Source: Ashinkailepas kermadecensis (taxonomy: Eukaryota > Arthropoda > Thecostraca > Neolepadidae). Taken from it: 64,000 nt of DNA. Of the stretch, positions 11,471-22,424 are shown piece after piece. The stretch lies in the NCBI GenBank assembly GCA_034440615.1, contig JAOTOM010004308.1:1-64000 (forward strand), given 5' to 3'. How positions within the stretch are numbered: the first letter of the stretch is position 1; each line of letters opens with the position of its first letter. The notes under the pieces are model-generated. The model was not told the DNA's origin. It did not search any database and was given only the letters and a program-made list of their open reading frames with translations. The position numbers and the translations under genes are program-made.

Positions 11471-12460
11471 GTAGGTACCTACCTACCTAGGTACCTGCTT
11501 ACCTCAATGATAACTTATTCATGAAATATTGTGAAATATACCACTTTATGAACACCGAACAGACATCCTTCCCAAAGAAGTATCAACATCATGCTTCTTG
11601 ATGTGTGTTTATGAAGTCTCCTGCCTCATTTCTAGTGGTATCATGTAGGTATGAGTAGCATTCTTATAGCCATCATTATGGATTCATATACAAACATCTT
11701 GTAGTGTAATTCTAGGTAAAGAGATTACCTACTATGTGGTAGGTGATGCAGTGCCATTTGTTGATAACATGGTATTGTCATTATCCTAAACATAGTCAGG
11801 TAGGTAGGTACCTACCTATTATATTATTTTTGTCCAAAATAAACCAAAATGTACACTTGCAAATATGTAATGGTTATGAGTGCAAAATTCAGTTTTAAGT
11901 ACAAAATCAATACTTGAAATGACATCATTCCCATGGCTGATTTATGGGTATAATTGAAGATCAAGGTAAATTTTGATTCTCTGGTATTTTTATTTTGAAT
12001 ACACTATTTTTACATAAAAATGGTGATGCGACCACTCATTTTCTCCGCAAATGATTACTTCTCGGTTGGCAAAGAAATAAATGATCAAAATCTTCACTAC
12101 AAATATAGCACATCACATATAATTATCTGTACCTGGTGTGTCATAGACATGATAAAGAAGAAGTTCAACACTTCATGCACTCTATTTAATACTCTTTGAC
12201 ATCGAAAACCGTATGTTTCTGCTTTGATTCAACATTTATTTCCGAGAATTCATACACCCAAACAGACCCGTCCACAACGCGACCAAGGCCGGAAATTCCT
12301 TGCGATGCTGTACTCATTAAGGGCAGTGCTGTCCAACACATCCTCAAAAGTTCAGTATGTATATTTACTAAGGGGAAGTGTGTTTAGTAAGAATATTTAC
12401 TAAATTTCGGAAAGTTTAGTAGGTATTGTTACTAAAGTTCCCTATACAATGTCGCAAACG
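11471..12460. other. AT-rich intergenic stretch
   Basis: No gene is recognised. It contains repeated TACCTACCTA tracts, a segment near 12025-12075 shared with 42935-42990 and 43620-43680 (GCGACCACTCATTTTCTCCG-like), and a reverse copy of the TTTAGTAAATA motif group at 12340-12450. Confidence 0.5.
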
Positions 12461-12509
12461 TTTGATGACGTCATGGCCAAAAAATTTGCTTCGGAGGATT
12501 CTGGTTTTC

Positions 12510-12560
12510 CGGTTAGGTTAGGGTAGGTTAGGTTAGATTAGATTAGATTACATTATATTA
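12510..12560. repeat. Interstitial TTAGG-type telomere-like repeats
   Basis: A short run of GGTTAGG-type pentamers degrading into GATTA repeats. TTAGG is the usual arthropod telomere unit. A similar short run occurs at about 42062-42085. Confidence 0.6.
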
Positions 12561-12899
12561 TGCTATGATACATTTTATATATTATGCTACATTATCTTAG
12601 TCTAGGTTAGTGTTTTTCACCAAAATCGACTCAATATTGAATTCCAAACCAAAATCGACTCATAAACTGCCCCGGGGTAACGGCTATGTCGCGGATGTGA
12701 CCTGACGTATTCCCAAAAAAAATTGGGGGGGGTAGCTGAATATCGGTGCCACCCCCCAAAAATAAAATTTTGGTTTTCCGATTTTTTCCCAATTTTACAC
12801 AGCGCCCCCCGCAAGGCCAGAAAGACGTTTTTCATTGAAGTCTCCGCCCTACAGGAAGATAGCACCCACTAGTAAAGTGTGATAGCCAAAAACACCAAA

Positions 12900-15230
12900 A
12901 TCGACTCATGTTATTGGGTGGCGAATAACTCAAAATCTTTCCAGGAAAATTATTTTCTGAGGCCTTTCCTGGATAGCCTGGGCATTCCTCTACCCGTTTT
13001 TGTGCACCCCATATCCGTAAGTGCTATATTTTGGAGGTGATGGATTTTATCGCAAAAAGATTTCACCCCCCCCCCAATTGCTCCGTTCCTGGTGGTGCTC
13101 TTCCGTCAATTCCCGTTGAGTAAGAATCGCAGGGGTGCATAATTTTGAGATTCTTAGACCTTTCTCCTCAAGATCTGCCAATTCCAAATGAAAAAAGCTA
13201 GAAATTTTGAAATTTCGAAAAAAAAAGACTGCGCGAGTTTTGTCGATATTTTTTTTTGACTTTTTAGAATTTTTATCTTACCATTCGGTTGACTTTTGCC
13301 ACAGTTCTTGGACCGATTTTTAGAATTTAAGATTTCCATTCGAAACTCCCCAAAATGAGAATTTCATTTTCAGAGTTCTTGGCAGAAAAGTTCACGAAAC
13401 CAAGTTTTGAGAAAAACTTTCCTAGATGTGCCTCGCGATGCCCCATCTTTTTCTAATATATATCCTGTTTCAAAAATGTATATTTGGGGTGACAATTTTG
13501 AGTATAAATATTTATTTTGATTTTTGAAACTTATTTGGATCTTTTTTGATACTTTATTAGAGGAAAAAGTACCGCCCGTCCATTCTACATGTATCTGCTA
13601 TCTCGGATTTTCTCTATGTGTTATACTTTTTGGCGTAGCGGGGCTAATGTATTTCAACATTTTCACCGAGAATGGGTAAAAACATTGATCGCTTCGGAGA
13701 ATTATGGACATTAATGTATATATCCCAGATGAAACTTTTTGATATGGGCAGATGCACAATTGATGGGCGCTCCTCGGGGTCTGGTTTTGGATTTTAGAAA
13801 TACAAATTTCGAGAAAAAAAAAAAATGCCGAACATGAAATTTTTAATGATGATTATACGAAAACTTTTTGATATTTTTGACACATGATACATTGAAAATG
13901 TGCTCAAAATTGACGAATTGATATTGTGTTAGCATTTGAGAAACTTATTTCTGTAATTTGTTTTTGGGAGGTCCGATGACTTTACCCCCCATTCTTAAGT
14001 TCAAACATCTTTTGAATATTTTTCAACATAATTTGTGGACGTACATATGGTGTGTGCGTTGGCCAGTAAAGAACATTTGGCTGCTTGATAATGAAACCCA
14101 TCAATCCAGAGCATTTCCCCCAAAGCAGTTTTTTAAGCAATCCTTAAGGCACTTTCGTATCATAATCGTTCAAAGTAATTGTTGTAAGCACCCTTGGTAG
14201 ACGTAGAATAACGCGCTGATCACGAATATGTCCATAACGAAGGAATCGTAACATAACCTTTTGAGTTACGAGCATATGTACACTCGGATTTGGTCTAAAA
14301 AATTCCCCAAACTCCGAGGCCCCGTAAATCCCGTAATACTTACGGGATTATGATAAATTATACATCATTAGATAGATCCCGCTTAGTTCGAACTTGTGTA
14401 CATGGGAAATATTCATTTCCTCTTCTGGAAATTATATAAAAAGTATAAATCTCACTACAAAACCTAAATCCAGTTTGAGAAAAAGTTTTGAATGTTTGGA
14501 AATTTTTGGAGTCAATTTTGCAAAGAGACTTCATGGGGCAATAAGAAAACAGTACAATTTATGTCCAAAAATGTTTTTTGGTGGTCGAAAATTGATCATC
14601 AAAAATATATTTGTGTATTTAAAGTTTTTTTGAAACATTTATGAACTTAATTTAATTGATCAAAGTAGCGCACATCAATTGTCTCTGGAACACCTATCTC
14701 GGATTTTACCCGCAATGGACGCATCTTGACCTAGCAAGTGTTATATGCATCTATGCTGTGAGACTAAATTTACGAAGATGTTCAAGATTTCTTCAAAGTT
14801 TTTCCAACTTTTTTGTTTGAAACAATTTCTAAAAACAAATCAAGTTTTTCAGACGTATCTCGACGAGCGGAGGTCAGAAAACATGTTTATTTCGCTCTAG
14901 CTCTGTAACTTGACGAGATATGGCTGACAATATGTTTATTTTTCACAAACTTTGACCATGTTTGACCTTGAATAGAGGGCAAACTAACAGGTATAGAGGC
15001 TTGAGTACCATTATTGCAAGATGTCCCATTCAATTCCCTATCGAACATTATTGCATAATTGCACGCTATCTCTAATAGATGTTGAGTTATTCACGTTTTA
15101 CAAAAACAACTAACTCATTTTAAAACACCGAATAATCTAAGAATGCTTATAGCGTAGTAATTTCCCGACGGATCTTTGATGTTCCGACATCAGTACACGC
15201 ATCGTGAGAAATTGGTCCTGTGATGTCTAT
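12900..15230. repeat. AT-rich dispersed noncoding repeat, array 1
   Basis: Long AT-rich stretch without credible frames. The part from about 13960 is clearly related to 22425-24110 (shared landmarks: CCAAAGCAGTTTTTTAAGCA, CCGTAATACTTACGGGAT, CTCTAGCTCTGTAACTT). The phrase TATCTCGGATTTT recurs at about 13600, 14695 and 23140, so the family probably has monomers of about 1.1 kb. Divergence is substantial, and it may be an old satellite or a decayed element. Confidence 0.65.
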
Positions 15231-15472
15231 CTAAAAGTTGTTTAGGTCGTTTTTAAAGATTTCAGTGATATAATTCAAAATTGGGCAGCTCTCATTGGAT
15301 TAACATGGGAAATTTAGAGTGCCACTCAAACCTAAAGTATGGAATTAATCCAAGATGTTTCAATATGGATATGGTACAGCTCCCACGGGCTATACAACCC
15401 TACATAAGGATTTCTGATTTCGCCCAAAAACTTGCCTCTACAAGTATATATATATTACAAGCTCAATAGCTC

Positions 15473-16151
15473 CTTACCTACCTACCTAACCCGACCTAAC
15501 CCTACCTTTGTCCCGGCCGCGTGCTCGCCTGCGAGCGTGGCGGTCGGTATACCGTGCTGGTATACCGTGCTGGCGCGGTGCTCCGGGCTGGTGCGGTGGT
15601 GCCCGCGCCGGGCCCGCTCTACGGGCTGCGGCGTGGGAGGTGTGTTTTAATCATGTTCACTTGTTTGTGTATGGCGGGCCGTGTCTCGGTCCACGGTTTT
15701 TATGGCCCTTTTGGCCGCCGTGTCAATTATGACAACGATTGAAACTAACTGTTTCTCTGTCTCTGTCATATCGGCCCAGGACGAGATGGCGGGAAGGTTT
15801 GGCCTTGCTAACCCGATTTGTATGGCGGCGCCGCGTGCTGTGCGCACGTGCTCCTGTACTGAGTGTGCCTCTGCGGCGGCGCGTCCGGGAGCATGCGTTA
15901 GTGACCTCGTGTCGCCTTAGCGGAGGAACCTGCGTTGGGTGCTGCCTCCCAGACGGCAGCACCTAACCTACCTACCTACCCAACCCGACCTTTGGCCCGG
16001 CCGCGTGCTCGCCTGCGAGCGTGGCGGTCGGTATACCGTGCTGGTATACCGTGCGCCAGTATACCTTGCTGGCGCGGTGCTCCGTGGACCGAGAGACATA
16101 AACAAACAAGTGAACTTTATTAAAACACACATCCCACGCCGCAGCCCGTAG
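15473..16151. repeat. Compound repeat: two direct arms each followed by inverted copies
   Basis: 15473-15586 and 15965-16085 are direct repeats (CCTACCTACC tract, CGTGCTCGCCTGCGAGCGTG, then GGTATACC palindromes). The sequence after the first (15619-15696) is repeated in reverse complement after the second (16082-16151). The roughly 270 bp between is GC-rich and not recognised. The overall form suggests a nonautonomous element. Confidence 0.7.
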
Positions 16152-16369
16152 ATCCTTCCCGGGCGGGAGTTTTTTTTTCCCCCTAACTCTTTACCAAAGT
16201 TCCCCTGCGGTAGGGAACATACTAGTGTTGGAAGCTGACTTCCGTTCCGATGATTGCGCTTTTGGCGCAACCGTTGGCGCACATTCAAATTGTTTACGTT
16301 TTAGGCCCAGTTTGAAAGGGTTGAGGGTTGAGGGTTGAACTTGAGCGGGACTTGAAGGGTTTAATAGTG

Positions 16370-16660
16370 ATGAGTGATTCGGCATCCAGCATCGAGTTTA
16401 GTGATACTGGAAGTGACGCCGATTTCGACCCAGGTGCGCGCTGGGAAGCCAACCATGATTCGGATGACGATTATGTGGAGGGACTTGTCGAGAGTCCCTC
16501 AAAACGGCAGAAGGGGTCTGCCATGAAACAACTGGATGAAGCACAACGACAAGGACAAGATCAAGGACAAGATGGACACGATGAAGGACAAGATGGAGGA
16601 GAAGATGAGGGACAAGATCAAAGACCAGATCAAGAGCGAGAAAGCTCTAGAAACGACACA
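16370..16660 (+). CDS. Acidic N-terminal frame of the recombinase gene (frame offset)
   Basis: ATG at 16370 opens an acidic, serine-rich frame (MSDSASSIEFSDTGSDADFD) ending in a Q/D/G-rich tract. The cysteine-rich region of the recombinase gene is read in the next frame from about 16536, so either the true start is ATG 16536 or a 1-nt indel in the GACAAGAT-type repeats (16540-16650) separates the two parts. A charged N-terminus is common in proteins of this sort, but its role here is unknown. Confidence 0.4.
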
Positions 16661-17153
16661 ATCGCCTACTGGCAACCCAGCCCAGAGTGGATCGAAATTG
16701 AAAGACTGGTGCTCCGAATCGGGACTGCTTTTAGATCGGAAGCGCGTGTCTCGGCACTGCAAGGAATCTTGCAGAGCTGCAGAGTGTCCCCTGGTCGACT
16801 GTCGAGACGTGATCACGTATGCACGTCTCGACATTGACACGCATTGCAGCTGCAAGTGTGGCAAAGTGATGATAGCGGCCAATGCCAGCAAGCTGAAACT
16901 GGCCGTTCGCCAGCACGCATACAGATCACGTCAACATGCGAGCCTTGACCCGGACGGGCGTCGCCGACTTCAACTCCACCTTTTGTCTTCCGGCTATAAA
17001 ACCGTGGCCAAGTCATTAAACGTGGCTTTCAAGACCGGCCTACCCTTCCTCGGGCACCGGCCAAATATCGTGGTGAGTAACTTTACCTTTTGTGCTGCTA
17101 AACATTATTAATGAATTAAATATGTGTATGAATATGTGTGGAGGTATGTGTGT

Positions 17154-17202
<49 letters not shown>

Positions 17203-18989
17203 GTGTGTGTGAGCTGTGCACATATATGCTACCCTGCGTAGTGCCTATTTGGCTTGCAAGGTTTGTTCAGTAATATTTCATTCTATGTTCGCAGACTCTT
17301 GGGTTGCCTGCACCGGCCACTAGCAACGAGGCTGCGACGCTGCACCAATCTATCAAGAGTCTCGGCCCCTTCTGTGATGACTGGACGGCATCCGTCATCA
17401 AAGATACGGGAACCAGGAGCCGGTCGAATTATCGCCGATCAATCCAACGACTCTTGTCGAAGTCCGACATCGACGTCCCGGATTGGCGATACATCATCTG
17501 CAAGTCCGATCTTTTAAGAAAGGTAAAGAACACCATGGAGCACACAATTAAGTCCCAGCCACCTAGCGGGCAGCTTATGGTGGCTGCAGTCAGATGCCTT
17601 GCTGGCGCAATCCGAGGCAACTTGCTATTTCAAGGAGATGGACTTACCACGACTTGGTCGACACTGCTGACATGTGTTAGTGACATGTGCCGCAATGTGC
17701 TGCAAGATGGCAGGCATCACATTGCCCTGCACCAGGCAGCGAGAGAGGACAAAAATTGCGAACAGGACCTGTTGACGTCCGAAGAACGCGCTAACATACA
17801 TTCGGCCGGATTGGCCTGGATGAAAAAAACTTCGATGCTGCCAATGCCGACATTAAAAAAGGATTTTAACAGCCTTGCAGTTAAATACCGGCAGGTGCTT
17901 TATGTCACACTAGCTGTGCTAGCCGGCCACCGTACTGGTATTTGGCCCGCGTTGACGGTGGACGAGTATAACAACCGCCGTTTTCATCCACGTGACCAGG
18001 TATACACCATGAGTCATGTGGGGGGTAAAAACATAAGGTGGTCCGGCAGCACCACTGTCGTTATGACGAGCGCAGATGAAAAGTGCACTACGTACTTTGT
18101 ACGCAAGTTCGTGCCCGCTCTTTCAAGAAGAGACACAGGCCTCCTGTTGCCTGGGCTACAAAAGTATGCGTGCCAGGTGGATGATGTGTTCCCCGCATGC
18201 ATCGACTATGCTCGTAGCATCAGGGGCAACGTGTCTCGCCGTTTTCACACCGTGCGAACGGCGGAAATGGCGGAATCACACACGATTGACCAGCAGGAGA
18301 AGGATGCAATAACATTCTACAGAAGACATGGTTCTGCAATTGCCCAGAGGGTGTATGATTCGCGGCGTCGTGACGGCCGGGACGCGAAGGCCCAGGCCAC
18401 CTTTTTGCTGCATTGTGGCGTGGACCTGACCACTGATACGTCGCCATCGCCGCCACCGCCGTCGCCTCCTCGCACGCAGGTGCCCCTTGAGCCGGTAGCT
18501 GGATGCTCGTCGTGGACGCCGACATGGATGCCGGCACGACCAGTACCGACGCCGGCACCGACGCCGGCACCGACACCAGTACCGACGCCGGCACCGACAC
18601 CAGTACCGACGCCGGCACCGACGCCGGCACCGACAGCTAGCACGGAGGCCGCGACATCACGGGAGGATTCTCCGGCCGCGAACGGCGCCGCCATACCGCA
18701 GTCTATACCTGTTATGCCATACATGGATGGCATAACAGGTATTAACGTAAGAGGCGCATTGCTAGGTTTTGTGAAAAAACGTGCAACTGAAAAGCGGGCA
18801 CATGTACGCAGTGGGACGGCGTGGACGTCCGTCGAGTTGGCAGTGATGGACTTAATGGTGGCACGCGGAGTAGAAAACAGTATTAGGGACATCAGAAAGT
18901 TTTTCCTAACTGAAGAAATAAGATGGGACGAGGGTAGACACAGCCTCGCCGCCGTAAGGATGAAATTTAAGGATTTAACCAAGAAGTGA
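16536..18989 (+). CDS. Crypton-like tyrosine recombinase, two exons
   Basis: Exon 1 is 16536-17072 and exon 2 is 17295-18989; the 222-bp intron starts GTGAGT, ends TTCGCAG, lies in phase 0 and contains a TA microsatellite. Exon 1 encodes a lysine-rich tract and a cysteine-rich segment (WCSES, CKESCRAAECPLVDC, CSCKC) that may bind zinc. Exon 2 encodes a tyrosine recombinase core with all expected catalytic positions: arginine in LAGHRTGIWP, HxxR in FHTVRTAEM, histidine in FYRRHGSA, and tyrosine in QRVYD. These enzymes cut and rejoin DNA through a 3'-phosphotyrosine intermediate. A proline/threonine-rich linker (about 18530-18650) leads to a C-terminal domain with TAWTSVELAVMDLM, resembling a Myb/SANT-like fold. 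The frame is long and intact apart from the N-terminal question, so it may be recently active or domesticated. DIRS or Ngaro origin is less likely because no reverse transcriptase is adjacent. Confidence 0.75.
17158..17200. repeat. (TA)n microsatellite within the recombinase intron
   Basis: TA run in the intron between the two recombinase exons. Confidence 0.9.
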
Positions 18990-19700
18990 TATAGAAGTCT
19001 TGAGTGGTAGTTTTTAGTCTTCGTGTTCATAGAAGACCAACTGAAAGAAAACCACAATTGTCCAAAAAAATCCGCATCATCGATGAGTTATATGTAAATA
19101 GGTTAGGACCTCCTCGAAATGGCAGGACCTTGACGTGGTGAGGAGGCTTGGTGCTGTTTAAAAATACAGCCGACCAACACTGCCTAAACAAATATATATA
19201 TACATATGAAAAAGATATTTCAATATCATAAATCCAGTCCAGGTCAGTGCCCAGGCACCGACAGCTGGCGAGTGGCCAGGTACGATAGTAGGTAGGTACA
19301 TCATACTGCGCCCGCATCTCGTGCTGTCTGGGTCGGTACGGGGACTAAGCACTTCGTCTGTGCTCGTCGCTGAGCGTATATTAGGCGGCCCGGTTCCGGA
19401 GTATCCCCTCTCAGCCGTATACCGAACCAGAGTTTCACGGTGAGTCAACTTCCGATGTTAAACTGAGACCCAACTGGGTTAAATCACGCAGAATTTACTC
19501 AAACAGCAATGATTCACGTAACTATACTTACTAGCAACACGTACGGCCTGTATTGCTGTCCGTGCATTTGGCCGAGTCTCCGCATATGTAACAACATTGC
19601 AAACACAAGTGTTCCTGAAAATGTGTATTAATCCGTAATTCAATTTGCTTTCATGCTAAATTCAAATCACGCATTACGGCCACCGGCCACCGGCCTCACG
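18990..19700. other. Noncoding stretch between recombinase and RING exons
   Basis: No gene recognised. The segment around 19110-19160 (CTTGACGTGGTGAGGAGGCT) looks like a repetitive-element fragment but is not assigned. It may hold the 3' UTR and terminus of the recombinase element. Confidence 0.4.
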
Positions 19701-19741
19701 GCGATCACGTCAGCCGCCCGACGCTCCGCCTGCCAGAGACG

Positions 19742-20000
19742 CTAATCGTACCTGAGATACACCACCTGGTGGATAGTGCGCCGACAGCAGGGACACCGGT
19801 CCTTCAGCTTCCACAGTCGGCGGGCGCACTGGTAACACGCGACGTTGCAGCCGGTCTTGCCGTGGATGATGGCGGCGCTGCGCGTCCGGTCGGAGCAGAT
19901 GGCGCACACGCGGCAGCCGTGCTGGCTCTCCGGCTGCGAGCCCTGAGAGCCGCCCGCCTGCGTGTCGGCCGACGGCGCCGTGTCAGCCGACGGCACCGGC
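19742..20000 (-). CDS. MDM2: MDM2-type RING finger exon, copy 1 (terminal)
   Basis: Minus-strand frame ending VVYLRYD-stop. It contains CAICSDRTRSAAIIHGKTGC, then NVACYQCARRLWKLKDRCPC and CRRTIHQVV. The spacing CxxC...HGKTG...ACYxC...CPCC is that of the C2H2C4 RING at the C-terminus of MDM2/MDM4 E3 ubiquitin ligases, which bind p53 family members and promote their ubiquitination. In the family this RING lies at the extreme C-terminus, as here. The upstream part is a serine/alanine-rich tail (SADTAPSADTQAGGS). A second copy of the exon lies 352 bp away. Compared with it, copy 1 has about 22 extra bases after CTCAG that supply the stop codon. The rest of the gene (SWIB/p53-binding and acidic regions) was not found. 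Confidence 0.7.
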
Positions 20001-20078
20001 GAGGCGAGCGAGCCGGAGCGCCGCCAGCGCTGCGGTCTTGCGCCGTCGCTCCATCACCCACGCCGTCGCTCCACCACG

Positions 20079-20313
20079 TCACGTCGGCCGCCCGCCGCTC
20101 CGCCTGAGATACACCACCTGGTGGATAGTGCGCCGACAGCAGGGACACCGGTCCTTCAGCTTCCACAGTCGGCGGGCGCACTGGTAACACGCGACGTTGC
20201 AGCCGGTCTTGCCGTGGATGATGGCGGCGCTGCGCGTCCGGTCGGAGCAGATGGCGCACACGCGGCAGCCGTGCTGGCTCTCCAGTTGCGAGCCCTGAGA
20301 GCCGCCCGCCGCG
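20079..20313 (-). CDS. MDM2: MDM2-type RING finger exon, copy 2
   Basis: Nearly identical to copy 1 through the RING (all zinc ligands kept). It is preceded on its own strand by TTGGACAG, a possible acceptor, and ends in a different tail (YLRRSGGRPT-stop). It lies upstream of copy 1 in transcript order. Either it is an alternative last exon, or one of the two is a decaying duplicate. Confidence 0.6.
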
Positions 20314-20796
20314 TCTGTCCAACGGCCAGAACGACGATTACGAGGTATACTGCGGAATGAACACATACCACGAGATACGTGTACGCTCTCCTGATCTGAT
20401 TCTTCATACGACAGAGAAAGGCGGATAGAAGGATAGAGATATATATAGAAAGAAAGGAGATAAGACATCTCTGAACGGCCCTGCAGATATCGTGAAACTT
20501 CAATGAAGCTGTGTGGCGAAAGAAAAGAAGACATGTTGAAAAAGAAAGTCAACAATGGCCGTACCAATACGTTTTTAAAATGATGTCATTAGCAGCTCTG
20601 AAGGTGTGAAAACGGTTACCCTATTCGCTGGCGCTTCATCGACACAAGTGGCACACTGGTCAGCGTCCATCACTCCACCCTACCGTACAGCACTCAGGGC
20701 CTTATACGCAGTTTTTGTTACGAATTCGCTTTGAAACCGGTTGGTTCCCGATTTACTATGTCAACCTTGCCCGTAACATGGTCCCACCCCAGTCTC

Positions 20797-21070
20797 ACCT
20801 GATGGGGCCGCCGACGGGTCGGCACGGCCACCGCCGTCGCTGACCGCAGGCGGCACTCCTGAGGTGCCTGCTGCCGACACGGCCGGCAGCTGCAGCGCGT
20901 CCGTGGAGGTGAGTGGCGGCTGCATGGCCACCGCGGCCGCCACTGCCAGCTCAACCCGCGCGTCATCGTTCACCAGCGACACGTGCTGTCGCACCAGCAG
21001 CCTGCGACCACCGCCTCCTGTCACGCGGCAGTCGGAGGGTGCGGGCACGGGGTACGCAACACTGCCTCCT
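20797..21070 (-). CDS. Candidate internal exon of unknown function
   Basis: A GC-rich minus-strand open segment includes RRLLVRQHVSLVNDDARVEL and an alanine/serine-rich tail. It runs to a good splice donor (CATCAG then GTGAGA at 20796 downwards). Upstream there is a candidate acceptor near 21098 (ATATTGCAG) or nearer the frame. The strand and position suit the same gene as the RING exons, but no domain is recognised. Confidence 0.3.
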
Positions 21071-21099
21071 CAGTCGGGTGTGCGGGTCCAGCAATTCAC

Positions 21100-22424
21100 C
21101 TGCAATATGCAGCATGTACATTTCACTTGAAAGACAAGAATGAAAAGCAAACGCACACCCGACACATCATATAGTATCATGTACCATGGTAATATTTAAT
21201 AATGAGCAAGATAATCAGTCAGCAACAGCATCATTCGCAACTTGGTGGAGCTGAGGTCAGCCGATCTTCCTTAAATGTCCTTACTGTAGATACTGTAACA
21301 ACTACACGCTCTTATCATAATATGGCCAGCTACAGGACATAGCTTAAGGAGGCATATTCTATTACTTCTTGTATTGTACTATTCTTTCCCATTTTCTTAG
21401 GACACGTCACGCATTGGCATACTCACAACCAAACTACTCGGAAGAATTAGGTGGCTGCTGATGCGCAGTTTGTTGTCATCTTGGTTGGTTATTGGTTTTA
21501 AGACACGTCGACCATTGAGTCATCATATTCATCAGTCTAACAAATTCTGGTCAAGGGTGATGCACATGGTCACACTGGCATATCTGGGATTTCAATGCTA
21601 AGTTGATACATCAAAGAAAACTTACCTGAATCATCGTAGAGACAGATTGGTAAACATAGTAGAATGGTGACTGCTAAATTATACCTGAATTGAATGAAAA
21701 ATTATCTCAGATCAAAATTCACAGACAATTATCAATGGTATGACCATACTATATATCAGTGATCTTCATTTGCATCAGGAAAACAAGACATAGGCAGACT
21801 GCTGAATACACATTGATTGTGAGAAACCTCACATTGTCACCAAATCAATCAGTAAGTGCTGACACTACAGCATACAGCACCAACAGAAAGTGCATGGCGT
21901 ACCTGCAGACACGGGCTCCCCTCATCAGGCACGGAACTCATCTTATCTAGGTTACTTGCAAATTTACCAATTGGGACACCCTAATTGAATTATAGTTATG
22001 TTAAAATCCACAGCTCAGTTAGAGGGAACATGCTGGTTGAGCATGATATAAAAATTGATGCTGCATGCCTCAATATAGGCAAAGTCATGTATTGATTAAA
22101 ACATTAAAAATATTTGGGCTCAAATGTACCATAACTAGTGCCGAGACTAGCATGACGCCAACACGTGCCACAAGTCAGGCGCATTTAAGATACAAATCCC
22201 ATCGATAATCGTTAAGCTGTCACATTTATGATATACATCACATATGAACTACCCTGTTTCTGCCACAATTACAACCATTAAAAGAAAATTCAAGTTACCA
22301 TGCCCACGAATCACCACGACAATCACAATCACGCCGTTCGGCAGACCGCGTCATATTTTTTTTTTTTCCGGGCGGGAAAGTTTTTTTTTTCCCTCTAAAT
22401 CTTTAGCGGAGGCAAAGTCAACTT
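21100..22424. other. AT-rich intergenic stretch
   Basis: No gene recognised. It includes a 3' fragment of the tRNA-derived SINE on the minus strand at about 21480-21530. Confidence 0.5.
21480..21530 (-). mobile_element. SINE 3' tail fragment
   Basis: On the minus strand it reads ATGACTCAATGGTCGACGTG followed by TCTTAAAACCAATAACCAACC. This matches the 3' module of the SINE copies at 46057-46217 and 58953-59114, without the tRNA head. Confidence 0.65.

Noticed and set aside
19804..20322. 172-codon minus-strand frame overlapping both RING exons
   Set aside because: Arginine-rich shadow of the RING exons in another frame.
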